A stretch of DNA of 64,000 bases from Agrobacterium larrymoorei (GTDB lineage Bacteria > Pseudomonadota > Alphaproteobacteria > Rhizobiales > Rhizobiaceae). Both the position numbers and the translations under genes were made by a program. The first letter of the stretch is position 1, and each line of letters starts with the position of its first letter. Positions 44,735 through 54,729 of this stretch are shown piece by piece. The stretch is from assembly GCF_005145045.1 (NCBI RefSeq), contig NZ_CP039692.1:1257501-1321500 (forward strand), given 5' to 3'. The notes beneath the pieces are model-generated. The model was not told where the DNA came from, made no database searches, and saw only the letters and a list, made by a program, of their open reading frames with translations.

Positions 44735-46792
44735 ATGAACATCATGGCAAACCGGCCCCGCCGGCTTGAAAGCTATGTTGCTGGCCAATGGGTCGTCGGT
44801 GCTAAAGAAGGCGTGCCTTTGCTCGATGCATCGACCGGAGCCCACGTTGCGTTCATCGATTCCACCGGCATAGATTTCAAGGCGATCCTGACCTATGGGC
44901 GCGAAAAGGGCGGCCCCGCGCTGCGCCGCATGTCTTTCCATGAGCGGGCCGCGATGCTGAAGGCTCTCGGTCTGGCCCTGATGGACCGCAAGGAAGAGTT
45001 CTACGCGCTTTCCACCGCCACCGGCGCTACCCGCGCCGACAGCTGGGTGGATATCGAGGGCGGTATCGGCACCCTGCTTTCCTACGCCTCCAAGGGGCGG
45101 CGCGAACTGCCCAACACGCGGGTACTGCTGGATGGTGACGTGGAACTGCTGTCCAAGGACAACACCTTCTCCGCGCAGCACATTCTAAGCCCTCTGCAGG
45201 GAGTAGCCGTCCATATCAATGCGTTCAATTTCCCGTGCTGGGGCATGCTGGAGAAACTTGCTCCGACATTGCTGGCGGGGGTCCCAGCCATCGTCAAACC
45301 CGCAAGTCAAACAGCCTATCTGACCGAACTCATGGTTCGTCGTATCATCGAAACGGGAATACTGCCCGATGGCGCGTTGCAACTCGTCTGTGGATCGGTG
45401 GGCGATCTGCTCGATCATGTCGAGGGACAGGATGCGGTGACGTTTACCGGTTCTGCCTCGACCGGTCAGCGCCTCAAGACGCATAAGGCAATCGTGCAGA
45501 ATTCGGTGCGCTTCACCATGGAGGCGGATAGTCTCAATGCCGCTGTGCTCGGTCTCGATGCCGCGCCGGGAACGCCGGAATTTGATCTCTTCGTGAAAGA
45601 GGTGGCGCGCGAGATGACGGTGAAGGCCGGGCAGAAATGCACGGCGATACGCCGTGTCATTGCGCCGCGATCTTACAGTGAGGCGCTCATCGACAGCCTG
45701 CGCGCTCGTCTGGGGCAGACGGTCGTCGGCAATGTCGCTGATGAGGCCGTTCGCATGGGTCCGCTTGCGAGTCTCGATCAGCGTGAGGAGGTGCGAGCCC
45801 GAATTCGCGATCTTTCAGTGGATGCGGAAATCGTGGCGGGCAATCCCGACAGCCCCAATATCCAGTCAGGCGATGTCGAGGCCGGTGCGTTTCTCGATCC
45901 TGTTCTGCTTTACTGCGACAAGCCTGCTTCGGCGTCTGCCATCCATGATGTCGAGGCTTTCGGCCCGGTCAGCACCGTCATGCCTTACGATACTGCGCAA
46001 GAGGCTGTTCATCTCGCTTATCGCGGCAAGGGAAGTCTCGTCGCTTCCGTTTTCACCAACGATCCAGCCTTTGCGGAAGACGTCGTTTTGGGTCTCGCAC
46101 CCTTTCATGGTCGTGTCATGATCGGAAATCGAGCCAGCGCCAGATCGTCTACGGGGCACGGCTCGCCTTTGCCGGGTCTGGTTCATGGTGGGCCGGGGCG
46201 TGCAGGCGGTGGTGAAGAGCTGGGTGGCATCCGTGGCGTCAAACACTACATGCAACGCACTGCGATTCAGGGCGCGCCGACGATGCTGTCTGCTGTCACA
46301 GGCCGATGGATGCAAGGGGCTGAAGCCGTGCATTCGGACCGGCATCCTTTCCGCAAATCGCTCGCCGAGCTGAAGATCGGCGATCAGCTGCTGACCGAAT
46401 CTCGCACTGTAACGCTGGAAGACATCGAGCATTTTGCCGGTTTCACCGGAGACACATTTTACGCCCATATGGACGAGGAAGCTGCCAAGGCAAATCCGTT
46501 CTTCGAGGGTCGTGTCGCGCACGGTTACCTCATCGTCTCCTTTGCCGCAGGCCTGTTCGTCGATCCGGCGCCCGGTCCGGTTCTTGCCAATTACGGCGTG
46601 GACAATCTTCGCTTCCTCACGCCGGTCAACCCCGGAGATGCACTGAAGGTGCAGTTGACCTGCAAGGAAATCAATCCACGCATCAACGCGGATCATGGAG
46701 AGGTGAGATGGGATTGCAACGTCACCAACCAGACGGGTGCCACGGTTGCACAATATGATGTTCTGACCATGGTCGCCAAAAGCTGGAGCTGA
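44735..46792 (+). CDS. paaZ: Bifunctional oxepin-CoA hydrolase / semialdehyde dehydrogenase
   Basis: Ring-opening and oxidising enzyme, 685 residues. The ATG at 44735 follows GAAAGGAAC; five more upstream codons are open but unnecessary. The N-terminal ALDH domain (1-520) has [19 protein letters not shown], catalytic Glu in [13 protein letters not shown] (about 261) and Cys in [12 protein letters not shown] (about 300). The C-terminal MaoC-like hydratase (about 545-685) has [20 protein letters not shown] and [12 protein letters not shown] with the Asp/His pair. Both activities should be present. The 102-bp gap before it shows no promoter I can defend. Confidence 0.95.
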   Translation: MNIMANRPRRLESYVAGQWVVGAKEGVPLLDASTGAHVAFIDSTGIDFKAILTYGREKGGPALRRMSFHERAAMLKALGLALMDRKEEFYALSTATGATRADSWVDIEGGIGTLLSYASKGRRELPNTRVLLDGDVELLSKDNTFSAQHILSPLQGVAVHINAFNFPCWGMLEKLAPTLLAGVPAIVKPASQTAYLTELMVRRIIETGILPDGALQLVCGSVGDLLDHVEGQDAVTFTGSASTGQRLKTHKAIVQNSVRFTMEADSLNAAVLGLDAAPGTPEFDLFVKEVAREMTVKAGQKCTAIRRVIAPRSYSEALIDSLRARLGQTVVGNVADEAVRMGPLASLDQREEVRARIRDLSVDAEIVAGNPDSPNIQSGDVEAGAFLDPVLLYCDKPASASAIHDVEAFGPVSTVMPYDTAQEAVHLAYRGKGSLVASVFTNDPAFAEDVVLGLAPFHGRVMIGNRASARSSTGHGSPLPGLVHGGPGRAGGGEELGGIRGVKHYMQRTAIQGAPTMLSAVTGRWMQGAEAVHSDRHPFRKSLAELKIGDQLLTESRTVTLEDIEHFAGFTGDTFYAHMDEEAAKANPFFEGRVAHGYLIVSFAAGLFVDPAPGPVLANYGVDNLRFLTPVNPGDALKVQLTCKEINPRINADHGEVRWDCNVTNQTGATVAQYDVLTMVAKSWS

Positions 46793-46797
46793 CGGCT

Positions 46798-47412
46798 ATG
46801 CGCCAGATATATGCGTATGACGATGTCGTGCCGGTCATTCATCCCGATGCATTCGTGCATCCCGCGGCAGTGATTATAGGTGACGTGATCATCGGGCCCG
46901 CCTGCTACGTCGGGCCCGGTGCGGTGCTGCGCGGGGATTTCGGACGCATCGTTCTGGAACGAGGATCGAATGTACAGGAGACCTGTGTCGTACACAGTTT
47001 TCCCAATCTCGAGGTCATCATCGAAGAGGATGGCCATATCGGCCATGGCGCGGTGCTGCATGGTTGTCACATCGGTCGCAACGCCATGATCGGCATGAAC
47101 GCGGTGGTGATGGATCAGGCCGTGATCGGTGAAAACGCGATCGTCGCCGCGATGGCCTTCGTCAAGGCGGGGGCCGAAATTCCGGCCAATAGTCTGGCGG
47201 TGGGATCACCTGCACGGGTCATCCGCGAACTTTCCGCCGAAGAAATCAAGTGGAAGCGTGAGGGGACAGGCGTTTATCAAAGGCTGGCGCTGGAAGCGAA
47301 AGACAAGCTGAAGCCGGTGGAGCCGCTGACGGCAATCGAGCCCGACCGACGCCGGATCAAGGCCCCGGAATATGATCCGCTTATTCTGGAGCGGCTGAAG
47401 CTGGAAGGCTGA
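46798..47412 (+). CDS. paaY: PaaY-type hexapeptide-repeat thioesterase
   Basis: Left-handed beta-helix protein of 204 residues of the gamma-carbonic-anhydrase fold. Hexapeptide repeats run from about residue 18 to 130 ([50 protein letters not shown]). The metal-binding histidines occur in VVHSF (about 65) and [10 protein letters not shown]. In Pseudomonas PaaY hydrolyses a toxic dead-end CoA intermediate. It is five bases from paaZ and ends the rightward operon; paaR converges on it. Confidence 0.92.
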   Translation: MRQIYAYDDVVPVIHPDAFVHPAAVIIGDVIIGPACYVGPGAVLRGDFGRIVLERGSNVQETCVVHSFPNLEVIIEEDGHIGHGAVLHGCHIGRNAMIGMNAVVMDQAVIGENAIVAAMAFVKAGAEIPANSLAVGSPARVIRELSAEEIKWKREGTGVYQRLALEAKDKLKPVEPLTAIEPDRRRIKAPEYDPLILERLKLEG

Positions 47413-47434
47413 CTTGTGGCGCCTGAAGCATGCA

Positions 47435-48031
47435 TTAGTGTACGGCCTTGACCCCTTCGAGGATCAACGTCGTTGCAATTTCCGCATATTGGTCTCTCGT
47501 AATCGGGCCATCGGGGCGAAACCACATATAGACCCAGTTCATCATGCCGAAGAGCGACATCGTAACGGGCATCAGGAGGGGGCGATCCTTGTCGAGATCA
47601 GGGTTGATGTCCCGGATGACATTGGAAAAACGCTTTACAATTTGACGCTCGATGGCTCGCAATTCGGCAAGTTGCTCTGCCGATAGAGCATTGGTGCCAT
47701 TGAGCTGAACCTTATGCTCATTATCGCGGCCTTCGTAGTTTTTCAGAACCGCTTTCACCAGCAGGCGCAGACGGTCCTGCGGCGACACGTCTGTCCGGTC
47801 GGCGGTCTCTATTGCGCCGCTCAATTCCGTCAGATGCGTGCGCACGATATCGAAGATCAACGCGTCCTTGCTCGGATAATAATGGTAGAGAAGCGCTTTC
47901 GAGACACCGCTATGCGAGGCGATCATCGACATGGAGGCTTTCTCCATGCCCATCTCCGCAAACACTGCCGCAGCGTTTGATAGAAGACCACGCTGTTTTT
48001 CCTCGAAATCAACTGCGCGCGTGCGTGCCAT
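47435..48031 (-). CDS. paaR: TetR-family phenylacetate regulator PaaR
   Basis: DNA-binding repressor of 198 residues. HTH at about 30-50 (MSMIASHSGVSKALLYHYYPSKDALIFDIV); a TetR_C ligand domain with WVYMWFRPDGPIT (about 168) follows. It matches PaaR of beta-proteobacteria and actinobacteria, which responds to phenylacetyl-CoA. It is the last gene of the leftward paaGIKR set. Two ACCGNNCGGT palindromes, at 39624 and 50763, are the best operator candidates. The function duplicates that of PaaX, which is also present. Confidence 0.85.
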   Translation of the reverse strand: MARTRAVDFEEKQRGLLSNAAAVFAEMGMEKASMSMIASHSGVSKALLYHYYPSKDALIFDIVRTHLTELSGAIETADRTDVSPQDRLRLLVKAVLKNYEGRDNEHKVQLNGTNALSAEQLAELRAIERQIVKRFSNVIRDINPDLDKDRPLLMPVTMSLFGMMNWVYMWFRPDGPITRDQYAEIATTLILEGVKAVH

Positions 48032-48069
48032 GGTTCCTGCTCTGCTGATGTGTGCCTGGATTTGCGACG

Positions 48070-48089
48070 GGGAGGGTGGTTACCCTCCC
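48070..48089. terminator. Hairpin between paaK and paaR
   Basis: GGGAGGGT-GGTT-ACCCTCCC lies in the 96-bp gap between paaK and paaR. No T-run; it may reduce read-through into paaR. Confidence 0.45.
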
Positions 48090-48127
48090 TATACACAGTA
48101 AAGCCTGCGCCGTGCTATCCCGGCGTT

Positions 48128-49438
48128 TCATTCTTTCGGTCGATTATCCACCACGCGCTTCGCTTTGCCCTCCGAACGGATAATGCCACCCGGCTCGTGG
48201 ACTGCAATTTTCGTGGAGACCCCGACGATGCTCTTGATGTGATGCGCAAGTTCCTTGATCGAACCGGCACGCGCAGTTTCATGCGCGGCATCCGGCGTGC
48301 ACTCAACGTGAACCGTCATGTCATCCATACGTCCCGCGCGCGTGAGTTCGATCTGGAAATGCGGTGCCAAACCGCGACATTTCAATATTTGTTCCTCGAT
48401 CTGCGTCGGAAAGACGTTCACGCCCCGCAATATCATCATGTCATCCGAACGCCCCGTCACCTTTTCCACGCGGCGCATGGAGCGGGCGGTGCCGGGAAGC
48501 AGACGTGTCAGATCACGCGTGCGATACCGGATGATGGGCAATCCTTCCTTGGTCAGCGTGGTGATCACCAACTCGCCGATCTCCCCATCCGGCAGCACTT
48601 CCCCGGTTTCGGGATGAATGATCTCGGGATAGAAATGATCCTCCCAGATGTGCAGTCCGTCTTTCGTTTCAACACATTCATTGGCAACACCGGGGCCCAT
48701 GACCTCGGACAGGCCATAGATATCGACAGCATGCATGTCGAAAGCCTGCTCGATTTCGGCGCGCATGGCGTTCGTCCAGGGCTCGGCCCCAAAAATTCCG
48801 ACAGCCAGAGAGCTTTCCCGAGGATCGATGCCGTGCTTGCGGAATTCATCGAGGATGGAGAGCATATAGGAAGGCGTGACCATGATGATCCGCGGCTTGA
48901 AATCCATCATCAACGTGACTTGCCGCTCAGTCATGCCACCGGAAATCGGCACGACCGTACAGCCCAGTTTCTCCGCACCATAATGTGCGCCTAGACCGCC
49001 GGTGAACAGGCCGTATCCATAGGCGACATGCACGATATCGCCGGGGCGACCGCCCGATGCGCGGATCGAGCGGGCTACCACGGTTGCCCAGGTATCGATA
49101 TCGTTCTTCGTATATCCGACGACCGTCGGTTTGCCTGTGGTGCCGGAGGACGCATGGATACGGGCGAGTTTCTCGCGCGGCACCGCGAACATGCCGAAGG
49201 GGTAGGTATCGCGAAGATCTTTTTTCGTGGTGAAGGGAAATTTTGCCAGATCGGATAAGGTCTTCAAATCAGATGGATGAATGCCAGCCTGTTCGAAGCG
49301 CTGGCGATAAAAAGGTGAGTTTTCGTATGCGTGGTTCAAAGACCACTTCATGCGCTTGAGCTGGAGCGCGGAAATTTCGTCGCGCGATGCCGTCTCTATC
49401 GCTTCCAGATCTCCCGGACGGGGGGAAAGGTCTTCCAT
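48128..49438 (-). CDS. paaK: Phenylacetate-CoA ligase
   Basis: Aerobic AMP-forming ligase that activates phenylacetate, 436 residues. The P-loop IHASSGTTGKPTVVGYT (about 90-106), GLSEVMGPGVANEC (about 245) and the C-terminal hinge RTGRS-type VTGRSDDMMILRGVNVFPTQIE (about 330-350) place it in the PaaK family. It takes the acid produced by FeaB or imported by the ABC transporter. It lies 45 bp downstream of paaI on the same strand. Confidence 0.96.
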   Translation of the reverse strand: MEDLSPRPGDLEAIETASRDEISALQLKRMKWSLNHAYENSPFYRQRFEQAGIHPSDLKTLSDLAKFPFTTKKDLRDTYPFGMFAVPREKLARIHASSGTTGKPTVVGYTKNDIDTWATVVARSIRASGGRPGDIVHVAYGYGLFTGGLGAHYGAEKLGCTVVPISGGMTERQVTLMMDFKPRIIMVTPSYMLSILDEFRKHGIDPRESSLAVGIFGAEPWTNAMRAEIEQAFDMHAVDIYGLSEVMGPGVANECVETKDGLHIWEDHFYPEIIHPETGEVLPDGEIGELVITTLTKEGLPIIRYRTRDLTRLLPGTARSMRRVEKVTGRSDDMMILRGVNVFPTQIEEQILKCRGLAPHFQIELTRAGRMDDMTVHVECTPDAAHETARAGSIKELAHHIKSIVGVSTKIAVHEPGGIIRSEGKAKRVVDNRPKE

Positions 49439-49483
49439 ATGCTTGTCTCCTCCAAGTATACGAATGGGTAGTATCGCGCCTGC

Positions 49484-49924
49484 TCACTCCGGCAGGTGCG
49501 TGCCCTTTATTGTTCGCGAGTGGCCGCGAAATTCCGCGATCTGCTCGCCCTCCTGATTGGTGATACGGATGTCATAAATCCCGCTGCGTCCCTGTCGCAG
49601 AACCTCATGAGCCGTGGCCGTCAGCCTGTCGCCCTTCAAGGCGGGAGCGATGAAGGTCACTGAACAATGCTGCGCGACGGTTCGCTGGTTGTAGGTGTTG
49701 CAGGCAAATGCGAAGGCGGAATCCGCCAGCGTGAACATGTAGCCGCCATGGCAGGTGCCGACACCATTGGTCATGTTTTCGGTAATGGTCATGGTTATGG
49801 CTGCCTTGCCCGGGGCAACGGAGATGATTTCCATGCCAAGATGACGGCTGGCATTATCTTCGTCCCACATGGCTTTGGCGCAGGCTTCGGCAAGGGCTTG
49901 AGGGGAAAGATTCGACACGCTCAT
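49484..49924 (-). CDS. paaI: Hot-dog thioesterase PaaI
   Basis: Thioesterase of 146 residues with the family signature NGVGTCHGGYMFTLADSAFA (about 52-71), whose Asp is catalytic. PaaI removes CoA from ring-hydroxylated or stalled phenylacetyl-CoA derivatives. The start overlaps the stop of paaG by four bases. Confidence 0.94.
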   Translation of the reverse strand: MSVSNLSPQALAEACAKAMWDEDNASRHLGMEIISVAPGKAAITMTITENMTNGVGTCHGGYMFTLADSAFAFACNTYNQRTVAQHCSVTFIAPALKGDRLTATAHEVLRQGRSGIYDIRITNQEGEQIAEFRGHSRTIKGTHLPE

Positions 49925-50709
49925 TTTCCCTTGAATTCCGGTTTGCGCTTCTGGAGAAATGCGGCAACGCCTTCGGCATAATCTGCGCTTCGGCCCGCTT
50001 CCCGCTGGAGGTCGCGCTCGAGATCGAGCTGTTGATCCAGTGAATTCGTTGCAGCGGCCTGGATGGCGCGTTTGGTCATTCCCAAACCGCGCGTCGGCCC
50101 GGCGGCAAGCTTCGCCGCAAGATTGTACGCCTCATCCAAAAGCTTGTCGTCATCCACGACACTCCAGATGAGGCCCCATTCCGCAGCGCGTTCCGCGCTG
50201 AGTGGCTCTGCGGTCAAGGTCAGTGCCTTTGCGCGCGCTTCGCCGATCAACCGAGGCAAACTCCATGTTCCGCCGGAGTCCGGCACGAGGCCGATTTTCG
50301 AGAAAGATTGAATGAAGCGTGCAGACCGTGCGGCGAGGGTAATATCGCAGGCCAGCGCAATGTTGGCGCCAGCGCCTGCGGCCACCCCGTTGACGGCGCA
50401 TATGACCGGCTTCTCAAGGCTGCGGATGAGGCGCAAAAGCGGATTGTAATATGTTTCGATCGTATGACCGAGATCCGGTACGCCCTTGCTCGGGTCGCGG
50501 TCGCCTAAATCCTGTCCCGCGCAGAAGCCTCTTCCCGCACCGGTTAGCAGAACAGCGCGAACCTCATCGTCGGCATGGGCCCGCTCGAATTCGGTGCGCA
50601 GCGCAACGTGCATTTCCTCATTGAAGGAATTGAGTTTGTCCGGGCGATTGAGTGTAAGCGCGAGAACGCCATCGGCAAGCGCCGACAGGATCGTGTCGGA
50701 ATCTGACAT
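49921..50709 (-). CDS. paaG: 1,2-epoxyphenylacetyl-CoA isomerase
   Basis: Crotonase-family isomerase that converts the ring epoxide to oxepin-CoA and later shifts double bonds; 262 residues. The ATG at 50709 has GGGAGG upstream; an in-frame extension to 50760 would cover the PaaR operator. Oxyanion-hole segments GAGRGFCAGQDLGDRD (about 62) and NGVAAGAGANIALACD (about 104) and the isomerase-type ECH FSKIGLVPDSGGTWSLPRLIG (about 130) fit PaaG better than PaaF. First gene of paaGIKR, divergent from the transporter operon. Confidence 0.94.
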   Translation of the reverse strand: MSDSDTILSALADGVLALTLNRPDKLNSFNEEMHVALRTEFERAHADDEVRAVLLTGAGRGFCAGQDLGDRDPSKGVPDLGHTIETYYNPLLRLIRSLEKPVICAVNGVAAGAGANIALACDITLAARSARFIQSFSKIGLVPDSGGTWSLPRLIGEARAKALTLTAEPLSAERAAEWGLIWSVVDDDKLLDEAYNLAAKLAAGPTRGLGMTKRAIQAAATNSLDQQLDLERDLQREAGRSADYAEGVAAFLQKRKPEFKGK

Positions 50710-50761
50710 TTTACCTCCCTGCCGCCTTTCCCAATGGCGACGATAAAAAATCTCTTGCATA

Positions 50762-50777
50762 GACCGACCGGTCAGTC
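50762..50777. promoter_or_regulatory. Candidate PaaR operator 2 in the paaG / transporter control region
   Basis: GACCGACCGGTCAGTC is a near-perfect 16-bp palindrome (14 of 16) holding ACCGACCGGT. It lies 53 bp upstream of paaG and 134 bp before the transporter binding-protein gene, and shares ACCGAYCGGTC with the site at 39624. Confidence 0.65.
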
Positions 50778-50910
50778 AATTATAAAGCTCCAGATGGGGA
50801 GGAGATTTTCGCTGAGAGCAGGTCAGGCGCCTTCACCGGGTGCCAGCCGCTACCAGTATAGGGGAGTTTTTGCCTCAGTCATCGTCGTTGTTTTTGGGAG
50901 GAGAACCGAC

Positions 50911-52050
50911 ATGAAACTTACGCTTACCACCACCGCGCTCGCGCTCATTATCGGGTGTGCTACGCCTGCTTTTGCCGAAATCAAGATCGGCGCTACGATT
51001 TCCGAAACCGGCCCGGCTTCTTTTTTGGGAGATCCCGAGGCCAAGACGCTGAAGATGCTCGTTGAAGACATCAATGCGAAGGGAGGCGTCAATGGCGAGC
51101 AGCTAAAGCTCGTGATCTATGACGATGGAGGCGATCCGAACAAGGCCCGGACTTTTGCCACACGTCTGGTCGAGGATGACGAGGTGGTCGCAGTCATCGG
51201 CGGTACGACAACGGGAACATCCATGGCGGTGATCCCGGTGCTCGAAGATGCCGAGGTGCCTTTCATCTCATTGGCGGGCGCGATTGAAATCATCGATCCG
51301 GTCCGGCCTTACACCTTCAAGACGCCGCACACCGACCGCATGGCCTGCGCGAAGATTTTCGAAGACATGAAGAAGAACGGTATCGGCAAAATCGGCATGA
51401 TTTCCGGTTCGGACGGCTTCGGCGCTTCCATGAAGAAGCAGTGCCTGTCGATCATCGGCGATTACGGTATCGAAGTATTGGCCGATGAGACATACGGCCC
51501 GACGGACGCCGATATGACACCGCAACTGACCAACATCAAAGGCAAAGAGGGCATCCAGGCGGTGCTCAACCCCGGCTTCGGACAGGGGCCAGCGATCATT
51601 ACGCGCAATTATGCTCAGCTGGCCGTCGGTTTGCCGCTTTATCAGTCCCATGGGGTGGCGTCGGACGGGTTCATAGATCTGGCAGGAAAGGAGGCTGCGG
51701 AAGGTGTTCGCCTGCCGGGAACGGCTTTGCTAGTCGCCAAGCTTTTGCCGGAAAACGATCCGCAACGGGCAGTCGTTACCGCCTATAAGGAGGCTTACGA
51801 GAAGGCAACCGGCAAGTCGGTTTCCACCTTCGGCGGCTATGCCCATGACGCCCTGTATATCCTGGTCGACGCCCTGAAGCGTGCAGGCAGCGCGGAACCG
51901 TCCGACATTCGTGACGCAATAGAGGCGACCAAGGGGCTCGTCGGCACCACGGGCACCGTCACCATGTCAGCCGATGACCATCTGGGTCTCGACCTCTCTG
52001 CCTTCCGAATGCTGCGGATCGAAAAAGGCGGCTGGACAATCGTCGAGTGA
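50911..52050 (+). CDS. Branched-chain-amino-acid-type ABC transporter binding protein
   Basis: Periplasmic family-4 binding protein (LivJ-like), 379 residues. GGGAGGAGA precedes the ATG at 50911; a signal peptide ends near PAFAEI (about 23). Typical segments: IKIGATISETGPASFLGDPEA (about 24), YDDGGDPNKARTFATRLVEDD (about 70) and AVIGGTTTGTSMAVIPV (about 93). In this position it most likely binds phenylacetate or a related aromatic acid rather than leucine, but that is inference from the paa context. Confidence 0.87.
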   Translation: MKLTLTTTALALIIGCATPAFAEIKIGATISETGPASFLGDPEAKTLKMLVEDINAKGGVNGEQLKLVIYDDGGDPNKARTFATRLVEDDEVVAVIGGTTTGTSMAVIPVLEDAEVPFISLAGAIEIIDPVRPYTFKTPHTDRMACAKIFEDMKKNGIGKIGMISGSDGFGASMKKQCLSIIGDYGIEVLADETYGPTDADMTPQLTNIKGKEGIQAVLNPGFGQGPAIITRNYAQLAVGLPLYQSHGVASDGFIDLAGKEAAEGVRLPGTALLVAKLLPENDPQRAVVTAYKEAYEKATGKSVSTFGGYAHDALYILVDALKRAGSAEPSDIRDAIEATKGLVGTTGTVTMSADDHLGLDLSAFRMLRIEKGGWTIVE

Positions 52051-52116
52051 TCGCCTGCTGGCCGCTGCCTTGAGCAGTGGCCAGCAGACACCGTCTTGCG
52101 CGAAGTGGAGGCCTCT

Positions 52117-52989
52117 ATGCCCGAATTGCTGCAATTTTTTCTATCCGGGATCACTGTCGGTGCGGTCTACGCGCTGGTCGCGCTCGGCTTCACGATCATC
52201 TACAACGCTTCCGATGTGGTGAATTTCGCTCAGGGCGAGTTCGTCATGCTGGGCGGGATGATAACCTTTTTCGCCCATGCGGCAGGCGTGCCGCTTCCGA
52301 TTGCCGGATTGATTGCCATCATCGCGACAGCCGCAATTGGCGTAGCGCTTAACAAACTTGCCATAGAGCCCGCACGGGGTGCGCCGGTCGTATCGCTGAT
52401 CATCATCACCATTGGCGCATCTATCTTCATACGGGGTGCCACGCAGCTGGTTTTTGACAAGCAGTTGCATAGATTTCCCGCCTTTTCCGGCGATCAGCCG
52501 ATCTCCATTGGCGGCGCGACAATTCTTCCGCAAAGTCTATGGGTCATCGTTGGCGCGCTTGCGGTTTTTACGGCTCTCTGGCTGTTCTTCACGCGGACCC
52601 TGATTGGGCGCGCCGTCCTGGCGACTGCAAACAATCGCGTGGCCGCTCAACTGGTCGGCATCAACACCAACTTCGTCATGACGCTGTCATTCGCGATGTC
52701 TGCCGCCATCGGCGCCCTGGCAGGTGTGCTGGCCACGCCAATCACGCTGACCAGCTATGATGTCGGCCTTTCCTTGGCACTGAAAGGATTTGCAGCCGCC
52801 ATGCTGGGCGGCATGGGCAATCCCAAAGGCGCGCTGATCGGCGGCTTGTTGCTCGGCATTCTCGAAGCGATGACCGCTGGCTATCTCAGTTCGCAATACA
52901 AGGATGCCGCAGCATTCGTCGTCATCCTTGCCGTGCTCTTTGCCATGCCGCAGGGCCTGTTTGGCCGAACATCGACGGATCGGGTCTGA
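52117..52989 (+). CDS. LivH-type permease
   Basis: Inner-membrane permease, 290 residues, about eight segments. LQFFLSGITVGAVYALVALG at the N-terminus and KGFAAAMLGGMGNPKGALIGGLLLG (about 228) are LivH family features. GTGGAGG precedes the ATG at 52117. Partner of the following LivM-type gene. Confidence 0.92.
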   Translation: MPELLQFFLSGITVGAVYALVALGFTIIYNASDVVNFAQGEFVMLGGMITFFAHAAGVPLPIAGLIAIIATAAIGVALNKLAIEPARGAPVVSLIIITIGASIFIRGATQLVFDKQLHRFPAFSGDQPISIGGATILPQSLWVIVGALAVFTALWLFFTRTLIGRAVLATANNRVAAQLVGINTNFVMTLSFAMSAAIGALAGVLATPITLTSYDVGLSLALKGFAAAMLGGMGNPKGALIGGLLLGILEAMTAGYLSSQYKDAAAFVVILAVLFAMPQGLFGRTSTDRV

Positions 52990-52990
52990 C

Positions 52991-53947
52991 ATGCGGCTAT
53001 CAAGCAAAGCAATCACCCTTCTGCTTCTGGCTGCAATCATAGTCATTGCGCCCTTCCTGTTTCCCTCCTCCTATTATTACCGGGTGGGATCCTTGATCTT
53101 CGTGAACGGGCTGGCGGTCACCGGGCTCGTCATTCTCGTTGGTTATGCCGGGCAGATCAGCCTCGGCCATGCCGGCTTTGCGGGTATCGGCGCATATGCT
53201 TGCGCGTTGGCTCCGGTTCATCTCGGCTTGCACCCGGCATTTGCTGCCGTTCTGGGTGCCGCGCTGTCGGCGCTGATCGCGTATCTTGTTGGTCGCCCTA
53301 TCCTTCGGCTCAAGGGCTATTATCTCGCGGTTGCCAGCCTTGGCTTCGGCATTCTGGTTTCGATGGTTCTGTCCAACGAGGCCCAATTGACCGGTGGCCC
53401 CGATGGTATCGCCGTGCCGGAACTCGGCCTGCGCGCCGCCTTAAAGACTGCCGGTATCGATCTCTCGAACAGTGAGTTCTGGTATGCATTTTCCGGTCTA
53501 ATGCTACTGGTTGGCGCCTGGCTTGCTCTCAATCTTCGCTATAGCGCCACAGGAAGGGCATTGCGTGCACTGCACGGATCGGAAGTCGCGGCTCGAACTG
53601 TCGGTATCGATGTCGCGCGTTACAAGCTTGTCGCATTCGTCATTTCGGCAGTCTATGCCTCGGTTTCGGGCTCCTTACTGGCTTTGCAAAACAAGTTCAT
53701 CACGCCGGATGTCGCGGGTTTCCTGCATTCGGTCGAGATGATCACGATGACCGTGCTTGGCGGCGCCGGTTCCGTGCTGGGGGCAATTTTGGGCGCGGCG
53801 ATCCTGACCACATTGCCGCAGGTTCTAACCGTTTTTCAGGAATACGAACAGCTCATGCTCGGCCTCGTGATGATGCTTGTCATGATTTTCATGCGTGAGG
53901 GGCTGCTGCCATCCATCGCACGGCGCATTCGTGGGAGGGCGGAATGA
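52991..53947 (+). CDS. LivM-type permease
   Basis: Second permease, 318 residues, starting one base after the LivH stop. GYAGQISLGHAGFAGIGAYACAL (about 46-68) and TMTVLGGAGSVLGAILGAAIL (about 255) are LivM signatures. Its stop overlaps the next start by four bases (ATGA). Confidence 0.92.
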   Translation: MRLSSKAITLLLLAAIIVIAPFLFPSSYYYRVGSLIFVNGLAVTGLVILVGYAGQISLGHAGFAGIGAYACALAPVHLGLHPAFAAVLGAALSALIAYLVGRPILRLKGYYLAVASLGFGILVSMVLSNEAQLTGGPDGIAVPELGLRAALKTAGIDLSNSEFWYAFSGLMLLVGAWLALNLRYSATGRALRALHGSEVAARTVGIDVARYKLVAFVISAVYASVSGSLLALQNKFITPDVAGFLHSVEMITMTVLGGAGSVLGAILGAAILTTLPQVLTVFQEYEQLMLGLVMMLVMIFMREGLLPSIARRIRGRAE

Positions 53948-54729
53948 ACCTACTGCAAATTGAAGGACTGGGCATAGATTTCGGCGGCCTGCGAGCCGTC
54001 AACGATGTCAGCTTTTCCTTGAAGGAAGGAGAGATCGTTTCCGTCATCGGGCCAAACGGTGCCGGAAAGACCACGCTGTTCAACATGATCTCCGGTGTAT
54101 ACGCCCCGGGCCGCGGTCATGTGATGCTGGATGGCAAGGATGTGACTAGCTTGCAGCCGCATCTTTTGGCGAAACGCGGCCTGTCACGGACGTTCCAGAA
54201 TCTCCAGATATTTCAAGCGATGAGTGTTCTGGAAAATGTCGTCACGGGCTTTCATCTGAGCGAAATAGCGTCTGTGTTCGCGGATTTGTTTTCCATTCCT
54301 GCCGCGCGTCGCCGCAGCAGGGCATCAGAGGAAAGCGCCCGCATATTGCTGGATCGTGTGGGCTTAGGTCGCGTCGCAGGGCAGGAAGCAGGCTCCCTGT
54401 CCTACGGTGCATTGAAACGGCTGGAAATTGCGCGGGCACTAGCGCTCAAACCACGTGTTCTTCTGCTCGATGAGCCTGCTGCGGGATGCAACGCCGTCGA
54501 AACGCAGGAGATCGATCATTTGATTGCGCAGGTCGCAGCCGCAGGTGTCTCCATCCTGCTGGTGGAGCATGACATGAAAATGGTGATGCGGATTTCCAAC
54601 CACATCGTCGTGCTCGATCATGGAGAGAAGATTGCAGAGGGACGCCCTGAAACAGTCTCCCGTGATCCGCGTGTGATCGAAGCCTATCTCGGCGCCAATG
54701 CAGTGGAGGCGAACCATGTTGTCGGTTGA
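53944..54729 (+). CDS. LivG-type ATPase
   Basis: ATP-binding subunit of 261 residues. Walker A GPNGAGKTT (about 37-45), signature SYGALKRLEIARAL, Walker B VLLLDEPAAGCNAVETQEI; the signature is SYG rather than LSGG, as in many LivG proteins. The GCNAVE wording after Walker B is usually GLNPxE, a small oddity. It overlaps LivM and LivF. Confidence 0.93.
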   Translation: MNLLQIEGLGIDFGGLRAVNDVSFSLKEGEIVSVIGPNGAGKTTLFNMISGVYAPGRGHVMLDGKDVTSLQPHLLAKRGLSRTFQNLQIFQAMSVLENVVTGFHLSEIASVFADLFSIPAARRRSRASEESARILLDRVGLGRVAGQEAGSLSYGALKRLEIARALALKPRVLLLDEPAAGCNAVETQEIDHLIAQVAAAGVSILLVEHDMKMVMRISNHIVVLDHGEKIAEGRPETVSRDPRVIEAYLGANAVEANHVVG

